Shown piece after piece: positions 39,854-48,768 of a stretch of DNA of 48,768 nucleotides. Every line of letters starts with the position of its first letter. The stretch's first letter is position 1. The translations under genes were made by a program, and so were the position numbers. The notes beneath the pieces are model-generated. The model saw nothing but the letters and a program-made list of their open reading frames with translations, searched no databases and was not told where the DNA came from. The stretch spans positions 1-48,768 of the forward strand of contig NZ_JZJL01000039.1 of NCBI RefSeq assembly GCF_000971335.1, given 5' to 3'. This DNA is from Chromobacterium vaccinii. GTDB lineage: Bacteria > Pseudomonadota > Gammaproteobacteria > Burkholderiales > Chromobacteriaceae.

Positions 39854-41563
39854 TCAGATACGGGATGCGGGACCGGTCCCGATAACGACAGCACGCGAAT
39901 GGGCGGCAGCCGGACTTTGGATGATCGCGCCGACATCGGCGCGTGTCTGGAAACGCTGCATCAGCCTTTGCATCTCGTCCGCGCAGTCATTGCCTTTTTC
40001 GGAGATGACCGCCAGTTCTTCGACGAGGCATGCATTCTGCTGCGTGGCGGCGCTCAGTTGCTGGATCGTGGCGTTGATCTGCCCGACCGCGCAGGCTTGT
40101 TCCTTGGCGGCGCTGGCGATTTCCTGGATCAGATAGGCGGTGCGGCGGCTAGAGTCCACGCTGGCTTCAAGCTGTTGTCCGGCCCGGCCGGCCATGTTCA
40201 CTCCCAGATTGGCCACGCTGGAAATTTCGCGCGCGGCCATCTGGCTGCGCTCCGCCAATTTGCGCACCTCCTGCGCCACCACCGCGAAACCCCTGCCTTG
40301 CTCGCCGGCGCGGGCGGCTTCAATAGCGGCATTGAGCGCCAGCAGATTGGTCTGATAGGCGATGTCGTCGATAACCATGGTGCATTCGGCGATCCGCTTC
40401 ATGCTTTGCACAGTCTGCTGGACGATATCTCCGCCCTGCTGCGCGTCGACGGCCGCCTTAGCCGCCATGTCTTCCGTCAAGGTCGCGTTGTCACTGGTCT
40501 GACTGATGGATGAGGAGATTTCCTCCAGCGAGGCCGCCGCTTCCGACAGATTGGCTGCCTGTTCCCCGGTATTGCTGGAGAGGCTCTGGGAAGTGCTATT
40601 GATCTCCGCCGCCAAGGTGGACAGGCGGCCGGCGCTGCTCTGGCTGCTGGCGATGGAGGCATTCAGCCCCGCGATGGTCTGGACAATGGCGCCGGCCATG
40701 CTGTCGGCTGGGTAGCCGCCCTCGCGCGCGTTCACCGTCAAATCCCCTTCGGCCACCGCCCGCATCATGCCTGACACATGCAACGGCTCGTCCCCCAGCA
40801 TCCTGTGCAATTTTCGGTAAATGGTGCGGAACATCAGCACACTCAACACGCAACTGGCGAACAACAAACCAATCAGGATGGCCAGCCACAAGCCAGCCTG
40901 CGACTGGGCCTGGCTCACTGCGCGGTTAGTACGCTGCTCCATCATCTGGTAGAACGTGTCCACCGGGCGCATGATAGAAGCCTTATCCTGATGGTACTGG
41001 CTGTCATGCAGGATGCGTCTGGCCATCGCCGGATCAGGTTCTCCCTGCCGGGTAAAACCGCCCCTGCCATCGGCAAAGCGCCCCTTCATCGCGTTCATCG
41101 CCACCGTTTCGGTATTCACCAGTCGGTCTGAATTAGCCTGCGCTTCCTTGAGCTTGGCAAACTCGTCGTCGGTGAAGCCGGCCTGGCCCATCAGCGTCTG
41201 CAGAGGCACCGCGACGCTATCAGGCTGCGGCTTGCGGCCATCCACGGCCATGAAATCCCAGTAAATGCGGTTGTAATGCTCTGGACGCGGCAGCTGGCCA
41301 TTGCGGATGGCCAGCACTGCCCAGTATTGCCGCTCGTACATGGGATTGCCGGTTTCGGCATAGGTGCGGACCAGCCGGGTCAAGTCGTCTGAGCTTTGCC
41401 TCAGCTCATTGGCCAGCAGGTAGCTCTGATAGCGCTGCGACTCCGCCCGCGCCTGCGTACCCAACGCCTGCTGCAGTTGGAAAGTGCATAGCAGGACCAG
41501 CGACAGCAGCAGGATCGTCAGCCCCGCGCTTGCCGCCAGCAAAGATTTGATGCTTAGTCTCAT
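39854..41563 (-). CDS. Methyl-accepting chemotaxis protein (569 aa), upstream tandem copy
   Basis: Same architecture as its neighbour: helix 1 (about 8-30), periplasmic helical sensor, helix 2 (about 224-248; [20 protein letters not shown]), a HAMP-like stretch, then the signalling domain with [20 protein letters not shown] and [18 protein letters not shown]. It transcribes toward the other chemoreceptor, 49 bp away, and the two are probably co-transcribed from the promoter near 41640. The sensor parts share long identical blocks, whereas the signalling ends differ more, pointing to an older tandem duplication. Confidence 0.93.
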   Translation of the reverse strand: MRLSIKSLLAASAGLTILLLSLVLLCTFQLQQALGTQARAESQRYQSYLLANELRQSSDDLTRLVRTYAETGNPMYERQYWAVLAIRNGQLPRPEHYNRIYWDFMAVDGRKPQPDSVAVPLQTLMGQAGFTDDEFAKLKEAQANSDRLVNTETVAMNAMKGRFADGRGGFTRQGEPDPAMARRILHDSQYHQDKASIMRPVDTFYQMMEQRTNRAVSQAQSQAGLWLAILIGLLFASCVLSVLMFRTIYRKLHRMLGDEPLHVSGMMRAVAEGDLTVNAREGGYPADSMAGAIVQTIAGLNASIASSQSSAGRLSTLAAEINSTSQSLSSNTGEQAANLSEAAASLEEISSSISQTSDNATLTEDMAAKAAVDAQQGGDIVQQTVQSMKRIAECTMVIDDIAYQTNLLALNAAIEAARAGEQGRGFAVVAQEVRKLAERSQMAAREISSVANLGVNMAGRAGQQLEASVDSSRRTAYLIQEIASAAKEQACAVGQINATIQQLSAATQQNACLVEELAVISEKGNDCADEMQRLMQRFQTRADVGAIIQSPAAAHSRAVVIGTGPASRI

Positions 41564-41623
41564 ACCCCGCCCACCTCGCGCTCAATCGTGGGAATCCGCC
41601 CTTCAAGGGGCTGTTTTGGTACC

Positions 41624-41652
41624 GTTATAGGTACTAATGCGAACATTACCAA
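41624..41652 (-). promoter_or_regulatory. Promoter of the tandem chemoreceptor genes
   Basis: Read on the minus strand: TTGGTA (41647-41652), a 17-bp spacer and TATAAC (41624-41629), about 60 bp before the start codon at 41563. It looks like sigma-70; no clear sigma-28 flagellar promoter was seen. Confidence 0.55.
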
Positions 41653-42142
41653 TAGATCGATATCAGACATCGCTCTGCGCACAAGTGACGCCGGGGTAAG
41701 CTACAAACAGCTTGGGATGTCTGAATCGCCCCAGATGCGATTAGTTGAGAAACCATCGGTCTGATCCAGGAAGCGCCAATGGCGGGCCTGCCGTCAGCAC
41801 CGGCCATTTTTCCTGGCGTGGATCATCGACCGCTTTGGCAGAACTCCCGACCATCCTGCAGGCTGACGGGCAGGCCTTCGACTCGAGATGTCTGCCACAC
41901 TGCCTATGCGCCAAAACGGCAGAAGGGAAGAAAAGCACCTGCAACTGCCCAGGCAATGCACAGGCTTGCCAGCGGCTGTCGCTGCGGCAGTTTTTTCAAA
42001 AACTTTGCAGAAAAACCAGATTTTTTCAGGAACTCTGCGCCAGTTCCGCTTTGTTGCAAGCGCACAAAAATGAAAAAGCCTTATTCGGCAAGGAATGGGG
42101 TTTTCACTAACGGAACCTCTCTACAGCGCTCCTCACGTTGGA
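41653..42142. other. Intergenic region between chemoreceptor and hybrid kinase genes
   Basis: About 490 bp with no supported gene; open frames on the plus strand lack Shine-Dalgarno sites and protein-like composition. Long T and A runs occur near 41990-42035. A weak hairpin with a T run on the minus strand (CCTT...AAGG, 42079-42093) might end the kinase transcript that stops at 42143. Confidence 0.5.
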
Positions 42143-44551
42143 TCAATCCAGCCCCTTCCCCTCGTCCAGCGCGCGCAGCGCCTCTATGGAACAGCCAAAC
42201 GTCCGCTCCAGCTCCGGCAGCAGATCCACGGCCGACGCCAGATCCTCTCCCTTGCCCTGCTGCTCCAGCGCCAGGCACAGCGAAGCCAGCGGCTGGGCGC
42301 CCACGCTGCCGGCGCAGTTCTTCAGCGCATGGGCCGCGCGGAACAGGCCGGCGCCATCGCCGGCGTCCACCGCCTGCCGAATGTCCATCAGCAACCGCGG
42401 CCCCTCGTCCATCCAGGCGCTCAGCATGCGCGGCAGCAAATCCGCCTTGATCCCCCGGATCGCATCCAGCGTGCCGGCGTCGAGCCATTCTCCATCGCGG
42501 CTCTCCGCATCGCCCGCCGCCCCTTCCGGTCCGGCTTGCGCCTCGTCTCCCAAAGGCAGCCAGCGGGCCAACGCCGCCCCTAGCTCCTGCTGGGTAAAGG
42601 GCTTGGCCAGATAATCATCCATGCCGGCCTCCAGGCAGCGCTCCCGCTCGCCCAGGCCGGCGTTGGCGGTCAGCGCGACGATGACCAGGCGCGCGTCCCT
42701 GCCGCGCTCCCTCTCCCGCTCCCGGATCGCGCCGGTGGCCTGCCAGCCGTCCATCACCGGCATCTCGCAGTCCATCAGCGCCAGATCGAACGCGCCGTCC
42801 TGCCACAAGCGCAGCGCCTCTTCGCCGTTGCGCGCCAGCGCCATCTCGCAACCCAGATTTCCCAGCATCGCCGTCGCCAGTTCCTGATTGACCAGATTGT
42901 CCTCCACCAGCAGCACCCGGCCCTTCAACTTCGGCTGCCGGTCGTCTCCGCCCCCTTCCGCCTGCGCCGCCCTGGCGACGGACGATCCCAGCTGCAGCAA
43001 GGCGTTGTACAGCTCGGACCGGCGCACCGGCTTGGTCAGCACCTGGCGCGCCAGCTGCGCGGCGCCGTTCAGCTGCTGGAGGTCGTCGGCGGCGGAGCTG
43101 AGGATGATGGCCGGCGGCGCCGACGTCCCCAGCCTCTCCCGCACCAGGCTCAGGAACATCTGCCCGTCCATCTCCGGCATCATCATGTCGGATACGATCA
43201 GATCCGCCTCATGCCCCGCAGCCAGCCAGTCCAGCGCCTTCCCGGGCTCATGGAAGGCGTGGATGTGGCACTTCCAGGACGCCAGCTGCTGCTCCAGAAT
43301 CTCCAGATTGGTGACGTTGTCGTCCAGCACCAGCACCCTCATCCGCGCCACGCCGTCGGCCGGAGGCGGCGGCGACAGGCTGCTCGAGGCTCGCGGCAGG
43401 CTCAGCGTGAAGTGGAACTCGGCGCCGGCGCCGGGTTCGCTCGCCAATTCGATGCTCCCGCCCATCATGCCCACCAGCCGCTGGGAGATCACCAGGCCCA
43501 GCCCGGTGCCGCCAAAGCGCCGGGTAGTGGAGCTGTCGGCCTGGGAAAAAGGCTGGAACAGCCGCTTCTGCTGTTCCGGCGAGATGCCGATGCCGGTATC
43601 CCGGACGCTGATCCGGCACGTCAACGCCATCCCCGTCTCCGCTACGCTGTCCACCCGCGCCAACACCTGGCCGGACTCGGTGAACTTGATCGCGTTGCCC
43701 AGCAGATTGGTCAGCACCTGGCCCAGGCGCTTGCCGTCGCCGACCACGTCCACCGGCATCAGCGGCAGCGCGCACATCAGCTCCAGCCCCTTGCCGTAGG
43801 CGACAGGCGCCAGCCGTTCGACGATTTCCTCGACCAGCAGATTGAGAGAGAACGGCCGGTTGTCCAATTCGAACTTGCCGGCCTCTATCTTGGAAAAGTC
43901 CAGAATGTCGCTGATGATGGCCAGCAGGCTCTCGCCGGAGCGATGCACCACGCTGACGTAGTGGCGCTGCCGCTCGTCCAGCCGGGTTCGCCTCAGCAGG
44001 TCGGTCATGCCGATCACGCCGTTGAGCGGCGTGCGGATTTCATGGCTCATCACCGCCAGGAATTCGCTCTTGGCGCGATTGGCCGCCTCCGCCGCGTCGC
44101 GCGCCTCGGTCAGCTGGGCGTTGGCATCCAGCAAGGCCTGGCTGCGGACCTCCAGCGCCATCTCGCGCTCGTGCAGCTTCTGGTACAGCCGGACGCGGTT
44201 GAGCAGCAGGTTGTCGTCCAGCGGCTTCATCAGGTAATCCACCGCGCCCAGGCCGTAGCCGCGGCCGATGAATTCGTCGGCCTTGAAAATGGCGGTGACG
44301 AAGACGATGGGAATGCCGCGCGTGCGCTCGGTCATCTGCAGATGGCTGGCGGTTTCGAAGCCGTCCATGCCCGGCATCTGCACGTCTAGCAGGATCAGGT
44401 TGACCTCCCGCTCCAGCGTGATCAGCAGGGCCTCCTCGCCGGAGCCCGCCTCCAGCACCTCGCAGTCGTCCAGCCGGCCCAGCAGGGCCTGCAGGGTGAC
44501 GCGGTTGTTGCCGTTGTCGTCCACCACCAGTATCACGAATTTCCGGCTCAT
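42143..44551 (-). CDS. Hybrid histidine kinase REC-HK-REC-REC-HPt (802 aa)
   Basis: Soluble phosphorelay protein with no membrane segment. N-terminal receiver (1-120; DD pocket, phospho-acceptor D56 in [12 protein letters not shown]), coiled coil (120-160), HisKA with H170 in [13 protein letters not shown], HATPase ([21 protein letters not shown]), a receiver with LVLDDNVTN and [10 protein letters not shown], another receiver with [10 protein letters not shown] and [10 protein letters not shown], and a C-terminal HPt domain with [14 protein letters not shown]. BarA/TorS-like multi-step relay, but the stimulus must come through the N-terminal receiver or a partner. Four-base overlap with the CheB-CheR gene upstream. 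Confidence 0.93.
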   Translation of the reverse strand: MSRKFVILVVDDNGNNRVTLQALLGRLDDCEVLEAGSGEEALLITLEREVNLILLDVQMPGMDGFETASHLQMTERTRGIPIVFVTAIFKADEFIGRGYGLGAVDYLMKPLDDNLLLNRVRLYQKLHEREMALEVRSQALLDANAQLTEARDAAEAANRAKSEFLAVMSHEIRTPLNGVIGMTDLLRRTRLDERQRHYVSVVHRSGESLLAIISDILDFSKIEAGKFELDNRPFSLNLLVEEIVERLAPVAYGKGLELMCALPLMPVDVVGDGKRLGQVLTNLLGNAIKFTESGQVLARVDSVAETGMALTCRISVRDTGIGISPEQQKRLFQPFSQADSSTTRRFGGTGLGLVISQRLVGMMGGSIELASEPGAGAEFHFTLSLPRASSSLSPPPPADGVARMRVLVLDDNVTNLEILEQQLASWKCHIHAFHEPGKALDWLAAGHEADLIVSDMMMPEMDGQMFLSLVRERLGTSAPPAIILSSAADDLQQLNGAAQLARQVLTKPVRRSELYNALLQLGSSVARAAQAEGGGDDRQPKLKGRVLLVEDNLVNQELATAMLGNLGCEMALARNGEEALRLWQDGAFDLALMDCEMPVMDGWQATGAIRERERERGRDARLVIVALTANAGLGERERCLEAGMDDYLAKPFTQQELGAALARWLPLGDEAQAGPEGAAGDAESRDGEWLDAGTLDAIRGIKADLLPRMLSAWMDEGPRLLMDIRQAVDAGDGAGLFRAAHALKNCAGSVGAQPLASLCLALEQQGKGEDLASAVDLLPELERTFGCSIEALRALDEGKGLD

Positions 44552-46248
44552 GACGCGGCGCTCCGTCCCACGCGATAGATATGGCTGCCGCTGCGATAGA
44601 GCTCGAAGCCCATGTCCAGCGCCAGGCGGTTCAGGCCGTCCTGCGGCCCCAGCACCAGGAAGCCCTCCGCATGCAGCGATTGCGCGAAGCGCCGCAGCAC
44701 CTGGCGCTGCAGTTCGGTGTCGAAATAGATCAGCACATTGCGGCAGACCACCAGCTGGAATTCATTGAAGATGCCCTCGTCGGTCAGCGAATGGCGGTAG
44801 AACAGGATGCGCTGGCGCAGATGGTCGTCGGCCTGCAGGAAGCGGCCGTTCCGGGACAGGTAGGCGTCGAACAGCCGCTTGCCGCCGCTGCCCAGGTAGT
44901 TGGCGCGGTTGGCGTCCAGCGCCTGGGCGGGGAACAGCGCGCTGCTGCCCTGGGCCAGCAGGTATGGATTGAAGTCGGTGGCGAACAGGTGGCTGCGGTC
45001 CAGCAGGCCCAGCTCGTCCAGCACGATGGCCAGCGAATAGGCTTCCTCGCCGCTGGAGCATCCGGCCGACCACAGCTTGATCAGCGGAAAGCTGGACAGA
45101 TAGGGCAGGATCTCCTCGCGCAGCAGCTTCAGCTGCTCGGGATGGCGGAAGAAGCTGGTCACCCCCACCGGCAGCTCCGCGCACAGGCGCTCGAACAGCG
45201 CGACGTCGGACAGCACCGCGCGCTGGAAGTCGGCGAAGCCGCCCATATGGAACTGCCCCATCAGGTTGCGGATGCGGCGCTTCAGGCTGTCGCGCTGGTA
45301 ATTGCGGAAGTCGTAGCCGTAATGACTGACCAGCGCGGCCAGGAACAGCTCCAGCAGCTCGCCTTCCGGCTGGGCGTCGGCGCCGGCCGCCGCGGCCGCG
45401 ACCACGCTGGCGATCGCCGGCAGCTTCATCAGGTAGTCGTAATGGCCGGCGTTGCGCGCCGCGTCCGGCATCACGCGCGCCGGCGCGCATTCGCCGCCGT
45501 CCTGGATGATCACGCAGGCGCCGGCGGCGCGCAGCGCGGCGCAGCCGTCGGTGCCATCCTGGCCGAAGCCGCACAGCAGCACGGCCATCGCTTCCGCGCC
45601 GTACTCGCCGGCCAGCGACTCGAACAGCGCGTCGATCGACGGCCGCGCGAACTGGATCTGCCGATCGCGGGTCAGGTAGACATAGCCATGGCCCACCCGC
45701 ATGTGATGGCCGGGCGGGGCCACGTAGATCGTTCCCGGCTTCACCGGCGCCATGTGCTGCGGCATTTCCACGCTGTAGCCGGTGCGCGATTTCAGCAGCT
45801 GATCGAGCAGGTTCACCTGGTTTTCCTGCACGTGCTGGGCGACGAAGACCGCCATCTCGGACACCGGCAGCCGCTCGACGATGTGCAGGATGCACTCCAG
45901 GCTTTGCGCGGACCCGGCCAGCGCCAGCGCCCGCGGATTCGGCCGCGCGTCGGCCGGCGCGGTCCGGCCGGAGACCAGCCGCGCCGGCAGATTCAGCCGC
46001 GTCAGCCCATGCGCCAGCAAGGCATGGTAAGCGACGATTTTCAGCTTGCCGCCCCCGTTCAGCCGGTCCGCCATCGCGCACAACAGCTCCACGCACAATA
46101 AATCAGCATCGTAAAAGCTCAGCTCCAGCGCCTGCTCCGGATTGGCGCGCAGCAGGTCCAACACCACATTGCGGTCCTCCTGCCGGTCCAGCCGCCCCAG
46201 AATGGCGACCTTGCACTGGCCGGAGCGCTGCTGCACCGTCACGCTCAC
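44548..46248 (-). CDS. CheB-CheR fusion protein (methylesterase plus methyltransferase, 566 aa)
   Basis: One polypeptide with two opposing receptor-modification activities. Residues about 1-95 look STAS-like (tentative). CheB domain at about 105-285 with the likely triad S113 (AGSAQS), H139 (VAQHVQ) and D231 ([10 protein letters not shown]). CheR domain at about 290-560 with [23 protein letters not shown], the SAM-binding [15 protein letters not shown] and [11 protein letters not shown]. There is no receiver domain, so CheB is not controlled in the usual way. It starts with GTG at 46248, overlapping the stop of the upstream kinase (GTGA), and overlaps the next kinase by four bases: one coupled three-gene operon. 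Confidence 0.92.
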   Translation of the reverse strand: MSVTVQQRSGQCKVAILGRLDRQEDRNVVLDLLRANPEQALELSFYDADLLCVELLCAMADRLNGGGKLKIVAYHALLAHGLTRLNLPARLVSGRTAPADARPNPRALALAGSAQSLECILHIVERLPVSEMAVFVAQHVQENQVNLLDQLLKSRTGYSVEMPQHMAPVKPGTIYVAPPGHHMRVGHGYVYLTRDRQIQFARPSIDALFESLAGEYGAEAMAVLLCGFGQDGTDGCAALRAAGACVIIQDGGECAPARVMPDAARNAGHYDYLMKLPAIASVVAAAAAGADAQPEGELLELFLAALVSHYGYDFRNYQRDSLKRRIRNLMGQFHMGGFADFQRAVLSDVALFERLCAELPVGVTSFFRHPEQLKLLREEILPYLSSFPLIKLWSAGCSSGEEAYSLAIVLDELGLLDRSHLFATDFNPYLLAQGSSALFPAQALDANRANYLGSGGKRLFDAYLSRNGRFLQADDHLRQRILFYRHSLTDEGIFNEFQLVVCRNVLIYFDTELQRQVLRRFAQSLHAEGFLVLGPQDGLNRLALDMGFELYRSGSHIYRVGRSAAS

Positions 46249-48768
46249 TTAGCCCGTCCCTCGCACCATTGCGCCACCTTGGCCACCAGCACGTCGTAAT
46301 CCACCGGCTTGGACAGGTAGTCGTCGGCGCCGGTGGCCAGGATCTTCTCGCGCTCGGCCGGCAGCGCCTTCGCCGTGATCGCCACCACCGGGATGTCCTT
46401 CCAGGCCGGATTGGCGCGGATGGCGGCGATGGCCTGGTAGCCGTCCATTTCCGGCATCATGATGTCCATCAGCACCAGATCCACGCTCTGGTGCTGCAGG
46501 AATTCCAGCGCCCGCCGGCCGTTGACCGCGCTGTTGAGCTTGGCGCCGTGCCGCTCCAGCGCCGCGGTGATCACGAACAGATTGCGCGGATCGTCATCCA
46601 CCACCAGCACGTGCCGGTCGGCCAGCAGCTTGCTGCCGGCGGGCGCGATCGGGGCCTTCAGCTCGGCCCGCTGCCTGGGCACGTCCTGCAAGAAACGCTC
46701 CACGTTTTCCAGCAGCCGCTGGCCGGCCTGCGGCGTCTTGACGATCACGCAGTCGGAATAGGCCCGCAACGCCGCCTCGTCCTCCTCGCTGGGCTTGCCG
46801 CTGGCGTAGAACACCAGCGAGATGTCGGGATCCACGCCGCGCAGCGCCTCGGCGACGGCCACGCTGTCCGCGATCTCCGCCTCGCCCAGGTCCAGCACCG
46901 CCAGCTGGCTGCGGTGCCGTTCCAGCAGCGCCTTCCAGTCGGCGTCGGGCGCCGCCGCCACGATGTCGCCGCCGATATCGCCGACCAGCTTGGACACCTC
47001 GTCGCGGCTGATGCCGCCGCGCTCCACCACCAGGATGCCCCCGCCCTTGCCGCCCACCGCCTTGACCAGCTCGGCCTCGGCCGCGGCTAGCAGCTTGTCG
47101 CTGGCGGGCTTGCGCAGAAAGCCGATGGCGCCCTGCTGCAGCAGCGCCTCGTCGCGGTCGCGCGCCGACACGATATAGACCGGGATGTCCGCCAGCGCCG
47201 GCCTCGTCTTGATCTCGTGCAGCACCTGGGTGCCATCCATGTCGGGCAGGCCCAAGTCCAGCAGGATGCCCGCCGGCCCGTGCTCGGAGGCCAGCTCCAG
47301 GCCTTCCGCTCCGGTCGGCGCCAGCAGCGTTTTGTAGCCCAGCCGCCGGTTCATCGCCACCAGCATCTGGCCGAACACCGGATCGTCGTCTATCAGCAGT
47401 ATCGCCTTGTCGCCGCGCCGCAGCGCCGCCCTGTCGTCCGCCACCTCCAACGAAACCGAGCCGGCCGACGCCGCTTCCGGCCTGCCGCTCTCAGGCAGCC
47501 AGACGATGAACTCGCTGCCCTCGCCCGGCTCGCTCTGCAGCTCGATGGTGCCGCCCAGCATCTGCGCGAAGCGCAGGCTGATGGTGAGGCCCAGGCCGGT
47601 GCCGCCGAATTCGCGCGAGGTGGAGCCGTCGGCCTGCTGGAAGGCCTCGAAGATCACGCTTCGCTTTTCCGCCGGAATGCCGATGCCGCTGTCGCGCACG
47701 CTGATGCGTATCGGCAGCGCCGCGTCCGGATGGCGGCTCATGGAGAGCGTGACGCCGCCGCTGCGGGTGAACTTGATCGCATTGGTCAGCAGATTGCGCA
47801 GGATTTGCGACAACTTGTCCGGATCGGATACGAAATCGCTGTCCAGGCTGTCGTCGACGACGAAGTCCAGCCCCTTGTCGCGCGCCAGATGCTCGAACAT
47901 GCCTTGCAGCTCGCCGCATACATCCCGGCTGCTCAGCGTGGCCAGGTGCACGTCCATCCGGCCGGCCTCCACCTTGGACAGGTCCAGCACGTCGTTGATC
48001 AGCCGCAGCAAGTCCTCGCCGGAACGATGGATCACCTGCGCCCACTTCAGCGCCTGGTCCTTCACCGTCCCGTCCTCGTTGTTCACCATCATCTTGGACA
48101 GCAGGATGATGGAGTTCAGCGGCGTGCGCAGCTCGTGCGACATATTGGCGAGAAACTCCGACTTGTACTTGCTGGCCAGGTCCAGCTGCTTCGCCCTGGC
48201 CTCCTGCAACAGCCTCGACTCCTCCAGCTCGCGGTTCTGCTGTTCCAGCTGCTGCTGCGACTCCTCCATCTGCGCATTGGTCTGCTGCAGCTCTTCGGTC
48301 TGCTGCCGCAGTTGCTGCTGCGCCTCTTCCATCTGCGCGTTGCTCTGCTGTAGCTCTTCCGACTGCTGCTGCAGTTGCTGCTGCTGCTCTTCCATCCGCG
48401 CATTGCTTTCGCGCAGCTGCTCGCTCTGCTCCCGCATTTCCTTTTCCGCCGCCTCGCTGGCGGCCAGCAGCTTGCGGATGTGGACCCGCTGCTCGGCGAC
48501 GAACAGGAAAGACGCCAGCATGCCGCCGACGTTGGACAGGAACTCCAGCTTGCGCTCGTCGAAATGCTCGAAGCTGGATAGCTCGATCACGCCGACCAGC
48601 TCTTTTTCGTGCAGCAAGGGGTAGGTGTAGGTGTAGCGCGGCAAGGCCAGCATGGTGCCGGTGACGATGGGCGCGGCGGCGGCATCGCCGCTCACTTCCA
48701 GGATGATGGGCTTGCGCTCGCGCGCCACCTGGCCCACCGCGCCCTCGCCCAGCGCGAAGCTGGCGCCC
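46245..48768 (-). CDS. Hybrid histidine kinase GAF-coiled coil-HK-REC-REC-REC (incomplete, runs past the right edge)
   Basis: At least 841 residues visible; the frame is open to the window edge, and the first visible part is already inside a GAF domain (GEGAVGQVARERKPIIL), so the true start lies outside. A Gln/Glu-rich coiled coil of three 21-residue repeats joins GAF to HisKA (LANMSHELRTPLNS), then HATPase (TNAIKFTRSGG, GTGLGLTIS). Three receiver-like domains follow: LLIDDDPVFG / LLDLGLPDMDG; a degenerate one (ILVVERGG, lacking the acidic pair); and VLVVDDDPRN / LMDIMMPEMDG. Such proteins act on chemotaxis-like relays; here it overlaps a CheB-CheR fusion. Confidence 0.92.
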   Translation of the reverse strand, partial: GASFALGEGAVGQVARERKPIILEVSGDAAAAPIVTGTMLALPRYTYTYPLLHEKELVGVIELSSFEHFDERKLEFLSNVGGMLASFLFVAEQRVHIRKLLAASEAAEKEMREQSEQLRESNARMEEQQQQLQQQSEELQQSNAQMEEAQQQLRQQTEELQQTNAQMEESQQQLEQQNRELEESRLLQEARAKQLDLASKYKSEFLANMSHELRTPLNSIILLSKMMVNNEDGTVKDQALKWAQVIHRSGEDLLRLINDVLDLSKVEAGRMDVHLATLSSRDVCGELQGMFEHLARDKGLDFVVDDSLDSDFVSDPDKLSQILRNLLTNAIKFTRSGGVTLSMSRHPDAALPIRISVRDSGIGIPAEKRSVIFEAFQQADGSTSREFGGTGLGLTISLRFAQMLGGTIELQSEPGEGSEFIVWLPESGRPEAASAGSVSLEVADDRAALRRGDKAILLIDDDPVFGQMLVAMNRRLGYKTLLAPTGAEGLELASEHGPAGILLDLGLPDMDGTQVLHEIKTRPALADIPVYIVSARDRDEALLQQGAIGFLRKPASDKLLAAAEAELVKAVGGKGGGILVVERGGISRDEVSKLVGDIGGDIVAAAPDADWKALLERHRSQLAVLDLGEAEIADSVAVAEALRGVDPDISLVFYASGKPSEEDEAALRAYSDCVIVKTPQAGQRLLENVERFLQDVPRQRAELKAPIAPAGSKLLADRHVLVVDDDPRNLFVITAALERHGAKLNSAVNGRRALEFLQHQSVDLVLMDIMMPEMDGYQAIAAIRANPAWKDIPVVAITAKALPAEREKILATGADDYLSKPVDYDVLVAKVAQWCEGRAK
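48219..48407 (-). repeat. Three tandem 63-bp in-frame repeats (21-residue coiled-coil units)
   Basis: Inside the hybrid kinase, the protein runs through three 21-residue units beginning SNARMEE, SNAQMEE and TNAQMEE, each with QQQL in the middle and ending EELQQ or RELEE. Each unit is exactly three heptads, so copy-number change would lengthen the coiled coil without breaking its phase or the reading frame. Confidence 0.85.

Noticed and set aside
41745-42110. Open frames on the plus strand between the chemoreceptor and the hybrid kinase
   Set aside because: No Shine-Dalgarno, no recognisable domain, and base composition unlike the neighbouring genes.
48219-48407. CRISPR-like array from the regular repeats
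   Set aside because: The repeats are contiguous, coding and in frame, without spacers; they encode a coiled coil.

Overview
The window is high-GC (about 65%), densely coded DNA with strong Shine-Dalgarno sites and mostly short gaps. The gene content (recA-recX-alaS, trxA-rho, murB, nadC, fabI, a full kdp operon, many chemotaxis and two-component genes) points to a betaproteobacterium of the Chromobacterium/Neisseriales type. A phl gene cluster is present. From memory, phl operons are known outside Pseudomonas in Chromobacterium vaccinii and Pseudogulbenkiania, so a C. vaccinii-like strain is my best guess; this is inference.

Layout. 1-8.2 kb is housekeeping: dnaX (cut by the window edge), a MltB-type transglycosylase and hrcA on the minus strand, diverging from recA, recX, a small SRPBCC protein and alaS on the plus strand. 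8.2-11.5 kb is looser: a GNAT acetyltransferase, a possible sRNA, a periplasmic solute-binding protein, a 98-bp inverted-repeat element and a TauE/SafE permease. 11.5-19.7 kb is the high-affinity potassium system: a 30-residue membrane peptide, kdpF, kdpA, kdpB, kdpC and the KdpD/KdpE sensor-regulator pair.

19.7-26.6 kb is the most notable region: a 2,4-diacetylphloroglucinol (DAPG) locus, with phlF (TetR-type repressor, minus strand) diverging from phlA-phlC-phlB-phlD-phlE. PhlD should make phloroglucinol from malonyl-CoA, PhlA/PhlC/PhlB should acetylate it, PhlE should export product, and PhlF should repress until DAPG accumulates. The operator in front of phlA nearly matches the Pseudomonas PhlF operator as I remember it, and a perfect 20-bp palindrome of the same architecture abuts the phlF -10. 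The hydrolase phlG and second regulator phlH are not next to the cluster. The locus begins 7 bp after the kdpE stop.

26.6-38 kb: a leader region with two candidate promoters and overlapping hairpins ahead of an unknown 99-residue protein, then a MATE exporter, murB, a YihX-like HAD phosphatase, a MAPEG protein, a CbiM-like permease, nadC, a GGDEF diguanylate cyclase, a Nudix hydrolase, rho, trxA and fabI. 38-48.8 kb is signalling, all on the minus strand: two tandem paralogous chemoreceptors, then an overlapping three-gene set made of a hybrid histidine kinase running past the right edge, a CheB-CheR fusion, and a REC-HK-REC-REC-HPt hybrid kinase. I saw no tRNA, rRNA, CRISPR array, insertion sequence or prophage gene.
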